DNA of 5,346 nt, from assembly GCA_002471805.1 (NCBI GenBank), contig DKQR01000009.1, forward strand, positions 1-5,346, written 5' to 3'. This document shows, one piece after another, positions 1-4,710 of this stretch (within the stretch, counting starts at the first letter, position 1; each line of letters starts with the position of its first letter). This DNA is from Fidelibacterota bacterium UBA7303 (lineage in GTDB: Bacteria > Fidelibacterota > Marinisomatia > Marinisomatales > UBA1611). The notes beneath the pieces are model-generated. The model saw only the letters and a program-made list of their open reading frames with translations, did no database searches and had not been told where the DNA came from. The position numbers and the translations under genes were made by a program.

Positions 1-867
1 TTCGCCAATGACGTTGGCGCCTCGGATCAAAGTCTCCACTAGGTCCACCCTGGCTGATATTGTTACTTCGGGCAGTTCAAAAAATATAGGTTCCAGGGTC
101 CGGTTCATAGTTTCCTGAAGCGTTTCCCTATTCCAGCCCGCTTTTTGCAGTAGTCTATCGGCAGACTTAGTGCCCAGGTGAATTGCGGGGATCCCTGCTT
201 TGGCATAGCCGGATATATAGCGCAATGGATATAAAGTTGAATCTTCCATCTGTGAAACAAATAAAATACCAGCTGCGCCCTTATCCCGGGCTACCAGCAT
301 TTTTTTGTGCAAAGATGAATAAGGGGCATAGATAGAATTTCTTTTATTGCGCTCAGGGCTATGGCGCATAACAATCACCCACTTTCCCGCCACATCATGC
401 CCGGCATAATCATCCCATTTTAGGTCATCTTCATCAATGCTGAAACCATAACCGGCAAATACCGCAGATGAGACCACTTGTTCATTACCAGAGAACCACA
501 ATGGTATATAGTCTAAAGAAAGAGACAAAGAGTCACCAGCAATCACCATTTCATTATGTTTTCCTAGTTCAATTCCATCTACAATGTTGAAAGTTTGTAC
601 AAAAGATCCATTTTCCGCACCAGGCCTGATACCAAACGAACGAAAGTGTCGAATAATATATGAGATCACATCTCGGGATCCTATGGTTCCTGGATAGCGG
701 CCACTCCTATCGTTATCGGATAAATACCGGATGTGATTCATAATCTCATTGGGCAGTATATCAGGTGAAGTACTGGGTAATTGTCCATGATGTTTTCCCC
801 AAAACATCGCTAATCCTAGGATAGGAATTAGAAAAAAAACGAAAAGTACACGCAGGTTATTGATCAT
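1..867 (-). CDS. M28-family peptidase with PA domain, N-terminal part (3' end off window)
   Basis: This is the first 289 codons of a gene that stays open to the left edge. Residues 1-23 form a hydrophobic signal or anchor (Arg6, then VLFVFFLIPILGLAMF) with no lipobox Cys, so the protein is probably exported or anchored in the inner membrane. Residues about 40-130 resemble the N-terminal region of M28 aminopeptidases (IRYLSDNDRSGRYPGT, then a helix before FGIRPG). Residues about 132-235 look like a protease-associated (PA) insert: AGYG at 138-141, DDYAGHDVAGKWVIVM around 152-167, and KMLVARDKGAAGILFV at 189-204. The visible part ends at NVIGE, which is where the zinc-binding catalytic domain normally starts, so no metal ligands can be checked. 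Start: ATG at 865-867 is the first start after an in-frame TGA eight codons upstream; it has no Shine-Dalgarno on this strand. The gene is divergent from apaG. The family call rests on recognised architecture; substrate is unknown (aminopeptidase or carboxypeptidase both possible). Confidence 0.82.
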   Translation of the reverse strand, partial: MINNLRVLFVFFLIPILGLAMFWGKHHGQLPSTSPDILPNEIMNHIRYLSDNDRSGRYPGTIGSRDVISYIIRHFRSFGIRPGAENGSFVQTFNIVDGIELGKHNEMVIAGDSLSLSLDYIPLWFSGNEQVVSSAVFAGYGFSIDEDDLKWDDYAGHDVAGKWVIVMRHSPERNKRNSIYAPYSSLHKKMLVARDKGAAGILFVSQMEDSTLYPLRYISGYAKAGIPAIHLGTKSADRLLQKAGWNRETLQETMNRTLEPIFFELPEVTISARVDLVETLIRGANVIGE

Positions 868-929
868 AACGGAGGAAAATTTATAGGGAATTCATCGGAC
901 AGAAAAGGTAAAGGAATTAATTTCCTGAC
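860..929. promoter_or_regulatory. Divergent intergenic region, peptidase / apaG
   Basis: The 62-bp gap (868-929) must hold most of the start signals for both flanking genes. For apaG a weak sigma70-like pair is visible on the plus strand: TTGATC at 860-865, a 16-bp spacer and TATAGG at 882-887. On the minus strand the same AT stretch reads TATAAA (885-880), only 12 bp from the peptidase ATG, which would give a very short leader. AGGAA-TTAAT-TTCCT at 912-926 is a small inverted repeat (5-bp arms) that contains the only purine-rich stretch near the apaG start. These are eye matches, not scored; if the organism uses Bacteroidota-type promoters the sigma70 reading does not apply. Confidence 0.25.
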
Positions 930-1301
930 ATGAATTGCCCCATAAAAATAACAGTAGAACCCCGCTACATCCCAGATCGTTCAAATCCGGTAAAATCATA
1001 TTATTTTTTTGCCTATCATGTGACCATTACCAATAAAGGGACTGCACCGGCACAGCTTATTAGCCGGTATTGGCATATAACAGACGGGCATGGAAATACG
1101 GAAGATGTACACGGCCCTGGCGTGGTAGGAGAGCAACCAAACCTGGCTCCAGGTGAAATCTTTGAGTATACCAGTTTCTGTCCGTTACCAACCCCATTGG
1201 GGACCATGGAAGGATCGTTTCAAATGTTGGAAGAAAATGGACGGCAATACGACGCTATTATCAACCCTTTTCGGCTGGCGGCACCCCAGGTTCTGAACTA
1301 A
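930..1301 (+). CDS. apaG: ApaG family protein (DUF525)
   Basis: This 123-residue protein has nearly the full length of ApaG (about 125-130 residues) and covers the whole single fibronectin-III-like beta-sandwich. Diagnostic stretches are VEPRYIPDRSNP (9-20), ITNKGTAPAQLISRYWHITD (33-52), the family signature GPGVVGEQPNLAPG (62-75), FEYTSFCPLPTPLGTMEGSF (78-97) and the C-terminal INPFRL (111-116). ApaG is cytosolic. It is annotated as linked to Co2+/Mg2+ efflux from enterobacterial genetics, and a nucleotide-binding role has been proposed for a homologue, but its biochemical role is unsettled. Start: ATG at 930 is the first after an in-frame TAA at 918-920. The nearest purine stretch, AAGGAA at 911-916, is 13 nt away, which is long for a ribosome binding site. 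It is not beside ksgA/apaH as in E. coli. It is divergent from the peptidase and convergent with the phosphodiesterase, whose stop codon directly touches its own. Confidence 0.93.
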   Translation: MNCPIKITVEPRYIPDRSNPVKSYYFFAYHVTITNKGTAPAQLISRYWHITDGHGNTEDVHGPGVVGEQPNLAPGEIFEYTSFCPLPTPLGTMEGSFQMLEENGRQYDAIINPFRLAAPQVLN

Positions 1302-2609
1302 TCAATCTGGAGCCAAGCCAAGGTCAAGCAAGGCTGAGATCTGGTGGGCCACATCAGTAATCATCATATTTTTTAAGATGCCTTTTTCAATACCTCGGCC
1401 TCCAGCAATGTATCCAGTCTTTAGGTAGCGGCTCCTGGGATCGCCTCCATGTGTTCCACCATATTTTTCTATTATATATGGCTGGTCCAGGGAACGAACA
1501 AAACAAAACCCTTTTTTCGCCAAAAGTAGAAAATCCGTTTCTATCGGAGACCACAGCAAATTATTCATGTGGCGGCGCTCCAGTGTTTCAAATTCCTTTT
1601 GCTGAGCGAGGGCAATTCGCACCTTTTTCTTAAATTCCTCATCTTCAGGGTTTTTTAGCCGTATGAATGCTGAACCGCCTGAAGCCAGCCCAACGACCAT
1701 CCAATCCTTAATTGTGCCGCCCTCAATGGTGAGCCAGCCTTTTTCCTCAAATAATTTATTCACAGCCAACTGCTTTTGATAATTCCTGAAACCATGATCT
1801 CCAGAAAGGATTAAAGTTGTACTGCTCCAAAGGCTGTTCTCATCCAGAAAGGCCATGATATTCCCTATAAGAGAATCCATAAACATAAAGGCATCCCGCG
1901 CTTCCTGAGAATTTTTACCGTGGTTGTGCTGTGCATAGTCCGTTTCAATCATATGGTAGAGAGACAAATGAGGCCTTTTGCGCGAGAAAGCATCCATGAA
2001 GATTTCATGGAGCAGTAAATCTCGGTCATAACCTTGAGGATTGCCGCCCTCCGGAATAACCCCGCGGATCTTGGCAGATTCCAGAAACCTGTCCGGGTAA
2101 TCATGTTTTCGGACCAGGTCTACTGTGGAAATAGTATCGTTCACTGATTTGATTTCCGGCAGCATATAATCCATGGGTGCCCCCACGGTCACCGGCCAGC
2201 TCACACCTAGGCTAACTAATCCTTTTCCCTGAATTTTTGTGATCAGCGTTGGTGTTTTTATCGTATCTGCATACCAGTACCAGTCTGCAAAGTTTTTTTC
2301 AGGAAAAAAAGACCGATTGTTCACAATGCCGTGTTCCTGGGGCATCATGCCGGATATCATGGAAGTATGAGCAGGATAGGTGAGAGAGGGGAATACAGAT
2401 TGTACATTATCGCAAGTGGTACCCATAGCCATCAAACGGGACATATTAGGGCAGTCCCGTTTGAATGATGGTTCAGTCAGCAAATCACCGCGAAGACCAT
2501 CAATGGAAATTAGAATCACTCGCGGATCCTGCCAGTCGCCTGTGGAACCTTGTTCACAGCCGGCAAGGACCAAAAGCCCAATTAATAAAAATTGTGTTTT
2601 TGATTTCAT
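1302..2609 (-). CDS. Lipoprotein alkaline phosphatase family / ENPP-type nucleotide pyrophosphatase-phosphodiesterase
   Basis: This 435-residue exported lipoprotein begins with Lys2 and Lys4, a hydrophobic stretch and the lipobox LAGC, so Cys18 is the predicted lipidated residue. The rest matches the type I phosphodiesterase/nucleotide pyrophosphatase fold (PF01663) with the full set of zinc ligands and nucleophile in order: Asp37 (ILISIDGLRGD), nucleophile Thr77 (VFPSLTYPAHTS), Asp224 and His228 (ETDYAQHNHG), Asp271-His272 (LSGDHGF) and His387 (GGTHGG). EHGIVNN at 92-98 is also typical. The family hydrolyses phosphodiester or pyrophosphate bonds of nucleotides, dinucleotides or lipid headgroups at two zinc ions; the substrate cannot be read from sequence. 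It should act in the periplasm or outer membrane. Start: ATG at 2607-2609 is fixed by an in-frame TAA immediately upstream (2610-2612); there is no Shine-Dalgarno. The stop abuts the apaG stop and I see no terminator between them. The gene is divergent from pyk across 34 bp. Confidence 0.9.
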   Translation of the reverse strand: MKSKTQFLLIGLLVLAGCEQGSTGDWQDPRVILISIDGLRGDLLTEPSFKRDCPNMSRLMAMGTTCDNVQSVFPSLTYPAHTSMISGMMPQEHGIVNNRSFFPEKNFADWYWYADTIKTPTLITKIQGKGLVSLGVSWPVTVGAPMDYMLPEIKSVNDTISTVDLVRKHDYPDRFLESAKIRGVIPEGGNPQGYDRDLLLHEIFMDAFSRKRPHLSLYHMIETDYAQHNHGKNSQEARDAFMFMDSLIGNIMAFLDENSLWSSTTLILSGDHGFRNYQKQLAVNKLFEEKGWLTIEGGTIKDWMVVGLASGGSAFIRLKNPEDEEFKKKVRIALAQQKEFETLERRHMNNLLWSPIETDFLLLAKKGFCFVRSLDQPYIIEKYGGTHGGDPRSRYLKTGYIAGGRGIEKGILKNMMITDVAHQISALLDLGLAPD

Positions 2610-2644
2610 TTAAAACAAGTTCAATTACCGGTAATTTAAAACAA
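2608..2644. repeat. 11-bp direct repeat flanking a palindrome between two divergent starts
   Basis: ATTTAAAACAA occurs at 2608-2618 and again, identical, at 2634-2644, 26 bp apart start to start. The first copy overlaps the phosphodiesterase start codon (2607-2609) and the second ends on the A of the pyk ATG. The copies bracket a perfect palindrome. AT-rich composition makes a chance repeat easier, but both copies sit exactly at the two start codons. Confidence 0.75.
2623..2636. promoter_or_regulatory. 14-bp perfect palindrome, candidate operator
   Basis: AATTACCGGTAATT is a perfect two-fold palindrome in the middle of the 34-bp gap between the divergent phosphodiesterase and pyk genes. Both promoters must overlap or lie close to it, since neither gene has room for a full promoter in the gap alone. 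A dimeric regulator binding here could act on both genes. No known operator consensus is recognised, so the regulatory role is inference from position and symmetry only. Confidence 0.4.
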
Positions 2645-4056
2645 TGGAATATAGACGTACGAAAATAATTGCGACCCTGGGCCCACAATGTTCAGATCAA
2701 AAATCAGCCCAGGCTCTTGTGGAAATGGGAGTGAATTGTTTCAGGATCAACCTGTCTCATGGTACGGCAGCTGAAAAAAAATCCTATTTTGATTTGGTTA
2801 GATCCATATCTCAATCGGAACAAGAACGGCCAGCAATACTGGCAGACTTGGCAGGACCAAAAATCAGAATTTCGGGACTGAATGGTACCATGGATCTGAA
2901 AACTGGAGAGAAAGTAATCGTGAGCAATGAACAGAATGGACCTAATGTCATACCTGTTTCAAGCAGTGTCGCTTTTCAAGAAGTAAATCCAGGCGCAAAA
3001 ATTATGATCGATGATGGTCAGATTGCGCTGGAGGTTATAAGTCAAGTTTCCAATCACACTCTAGAATGTTGTACAGAAATACCCGGGGAAGTAAAAAACC
3101 GCAAGGGTGTCAACTTTCCAGGCATTGCATTGAATGTACCCTGCCTTACAGAACAGGATCTTATTGATCTAGAGTTGGCCCTGTCCAGCGGGGCAGACTG
3201 GATTGCATTGTCATTTACGCGGGAAGCTAAAGACTATCACTTGGTGCGGTCCAGGATGAAAAACATGAACTTTAATATTCCAGTTATGGCTAAAATAGAA
3301 AAATGGGAGGCGGTAGAAAACCTGGATGAGATTATTGAGACTTTTGATGCGGTCATGGTTGCCCGGGGGGATCTTGGTGTTGAGCTGCCCGTTGAACGAG
3401 TACCCCTGATCCAAAAGAGCGTTATAGATAAAGCCAGCCAGGCCGGGAAACCGGTTGTTATTGCGACACAGATTCTGGATTCCATGACAGAACGTCCTGT
3501 GCCCACCCGGGCAGAAGTAAGTGATATTGCCAATGCTATTCTGGATGGTGCGGATGGATTGATGGTGACCGGGGAAACAGCCATGGGTGTTTATCCGCAG
3601 GAGGTAATTAAGGTATTGAGCCGGGTGATTGAAGAAACAGAAGCTGCCATTGATTACGAAAAGTATTATACCGCCCGCGGGCAAAATCTTTTGAGTACAG
3701 CACAAGCCATCAGCCACGCTGCCTGTTCCGTAGCTTGTGACCTGGATGTCAATACACTGGTAACCATGACCCACAGTGGCAGCACAGCTCGAATGACAGC
3801 CCGTTATCGACCCGCGGCCCGGATTATTGCCATGACGCCTTTTCCGGAAATCTGCAGGCAGTTGGCCATTGTATGGGGAGTCACATCATTTATTGTTCAT
3901 AAATATGAAAATGCAGATGATATTCCTGCCGCTGCAGGAAATGTGCTGGAGAAAAAGGGGATAATTTCGAAAAGTCAAAAGTTTGTAATTACAGGCGGAG
4001 TGCCTGTAGGAGTTCCCGGCACCACTAATTATTTATCTGTTTTCAGACTGGAGTGA
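2644..4056 (+). CDS. pyk: Pyruvate kinase
   Basis: Pyruvate kinase transfers phosphate from phosphoenolpyruvate to ADP in the last step of glycolysis, in the cytosol. The 470 residues are full length, without the extra C-terminal PEP-utiliser-like domain of Bacillus enzymes. Domain A starts at RRTKIIATLGP (4-14) and FRINLSHG (33-40). Domain B spans about 72-168. Domain A resumes with the catalytic signature VMAKIEKWEAV (Lys217, Glu219), metal ligand Asp243 in VARGDLGVE, ATQILDSMTERPVPTRAEVSD (274-294) and Thr312 in TGETAMG. Domain C (about 340-470) carries the effector-loop region THSGSTAR (376-383) and the C-terminal GTTNYLSVF. DLAGPKIR (68-75) has Lys at the site that is Glu in K+-dependent enzymes. 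Start: ATG 2644 is the first after an in-frame TAA at 2632-2634 and fits the family N-terminus; no Shine-Dalgarno precedes it. The stop TGA overlaps the GTG start of the next gene, implying one transcript. Confidence 0.97.
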   Translation: MEYRRTKIIATLGPQCSDQKSAQALVEMGVNCFRINLSHGTAAEKKSYFDLVRSISQSEQERPAILADLAGPKIRISGLNGTMDLKTGEKVIVSNEQNGPNVIPVSSSVAFQEVNPGAKIMIDDGQIALEVISQVSNHTLECCTEIPGEVKNRKGVNFPGIALNVPCLTEQDLIDLELALSSGADWIALSFTREAKDYHLVRSRMKNMNFNIPVMAKIEKWEAVENLDEIIETFDAVMVARGDLGVELPVERVPLIQKSVIDKASQAGKPVVIATQILDSMTERPVPTRAEVSDIANAILDGADGLMVTGETAMGVYPQEVIKVLSRVIEETEAAIDYEKYYTARGQNLLSTAQAISHAACSVACDLDVNTLVTMTHSGSTARMTARYRPAARIIAMTPFPEICRQLAIVWGVTSFIVHKYENADDIPAAAGNVLEKKGIISKSQKFVITGGVPVGVPGTTNYLSVFRLE

Positions 4057-4706
4057 GATCTGCACTGGTATTGGGAGCTACCGGATTTGTCGGCGGCTAT
4101 CTTGTAAATGAACTATTGGTCTCTAAAAAATATGATCGTATAACGACACTGATTCGAACTGCTCCATTAGAGCCACATCCAGTGTTGGAACAAACAGTTT
4201 TTGATTTCCAAGATTATTCTTGTTTAGATGATTTACTTCCAGTTCGCGATATATTCTGCTGTCTGGGAACCACTATTCAAACTGCCGGTTCAAAGAAAGC
4301 GTTCTGTTTTGTTGATTTTGAACTGCCGCTGCGGTTTGCCCAATGGGCAGAAAAGACTGGTGCTGAATCTTTTTCAATTGTGACCGCAATGGGAGCCAAC
4401 CCATCATCTAGAATATTTTATAATCAGGTAAAGGGAAATATAGAAGAAGAGGTGAAAAAACTAAACATCCCAACAGTCCGGATTTTTCGACCATCTTTAA
4501 TCTTGGGCCCCAGGAAAGAATTTCGAATTGGAGAAATAATAGGAAAAGGATTCATGATTATCATGAATCCTTTTATGATAGGACCTTTAAAGAAATATCG
4601 CGGAATTCATGCCCGCACCATAGCGAAGGGAATGGTCTATCATCTGGAAAACAGTAAAACAGGTGTACACATTATCGAATCAAACAGGATTGCAGAGCTG
4701 GTATAA
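4053..4706 (+). CDS. NAD(P)-binding atypical SDR, TIP30/HTATIP2-like
   Basis: This 217-residue cytosolic protein has a Rossmann nucleotide-binding fold. The glycine motif GATGFVGG lies at 8-15, right at the N-terminus. FCCLGTT (68-74) followed by AGSKKAFCFVDFELPLRFAQWAE (78-100), TAMGANPSSRIFYNQVKG (111-128, with the SDR pair Tyr123/Lys127) and FRPSLILGPR (145-154) match the TIP30/CC3 (HTATIP2) branch of atypical SDRs. Bacterial members are usually annotated only as NAD(P)H-binding or oxidoreductase; substrate is unknown, and the position of the usual catalytic Ser is Thr111 or Ala112. Start: GTG at 4053-4055 overlaps the pyk TGA (GTGA). It is the only usual start between the in-frame stop at 4026-4028 and the glycine motif. 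GGAG at 4050-4053 is too close to act as a normal ribosome binding site, so coupling to pyk translation is likely. The coding sequence contains a striking inverted repeat at 4544-4574. The gene ends 4 bp before the convergent gene. Confidence 0.88.
   Translation: MRSALVLGATGFVGGYLVNELLVSKKYDRITTLIRTAPLEPHPVLEQTVFDFQDYSCLDDLLPVRDIFCCLGTTIQTAGSKKAFCFVDFELPLRFAQWAEKTGAESFSIVTAMGANPSSRIFYNQVKGNIEEEVKKLNIPTVRIFRPSLILGPRKEFRIGEIIGKGFMIIMNPFMIGPLKKYRGIHARTIAKGMVYHLENSKTGVHIIESNRIAELV
4544..4574. repeat. Perfect inverted repeat, 14-bp arms, 3-nt loop, terminator-like, inside a CDS
   Basis: Left arm AAAAGGATTCATGA (4544-4557), loop TTA, right arm TCATGAATCCTTTT (4561-4574), with no mismatch. In frame it encodes KGFMIIMNPF (residues 165-174) of the SDR and leaves the reading frame intact. 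It has the AAAA-stem-TTTT shape of a bidirectional intrinsic terminator, though only 4 of the 14 pairs are G-C and the T runs are short. For the minus-strand gene ending at 4711 it lies 137 bp past the stop codon, in its untranslated 3' region, where it could act as terminator; on the minus strand the sequence after the stem is TTTTCCTATTATTT. On the plus strand translating ribosomes would be expected to suppress it. The symmetry is certain; the function is inferred. Confidence 0.9.
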
Positions 4707-4710
4707 TACA

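Noticed and set aside
3..19. CGCCAA-TGACG-TTGGCG inverted repeat at the left edge
   Set aside because: It has only 6-bp arms and lies inside the peptidase coding sequence at the conserved NVIG stretch, so it is likely chance.
871..880. GGAGGAAAAT as ribosome binding site for apaG or a small upstream ORF
   Set aside because: No usual start codon follows within 5-12 nt, and an in-frame TAA at 918-920 separates it from the apaG start.
1016..1207. 63-codon open frame antisense to apaG
   Set aside because: It lies within the conserved apaG gene, has no start signal and shows no family resemblance.
1993..2011. Inverted repeat TCCATGAA-GAT-TTCATGGA (8-bp arms) in the phosphodiesterase gene
   Set aside because: An 8-bp arm with a short loop is expected by chance about once in a few windows of this length, it has no T tract, and it lies in conserved coding sequence.
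2380..2668. Two overlapping plus-strand open frames spanning the phosphodiesterase start and the divergent gap
   Set aside because: They are antisense to the lipoprotein N-terminus, have no plausible protein character, and one runs through the pyk start region in another frame.
3211..3774. Long open frames on the minus strand opposite pyk (up to 187 codons)
   Set aside because: They lie entirely within the well-conserved pyruvate kinase gene and their translations are rich in Cys, His and Asn without domain character, so they are antisense shadows.
3923..4008. Two small hairpins near the pyk 3' end (TTCCTGC/GCAGGAA at 3923-3940 and TACAGGC/GCCTGTA at 3990-4008)
   Set aside because: Arms of 7 bp are expected more than once by chance in this window, there is no U tract, and both encode conserved C-terminal residues of pyruvate kinase. 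An attenuator role before the coupled gene cannot be supported.
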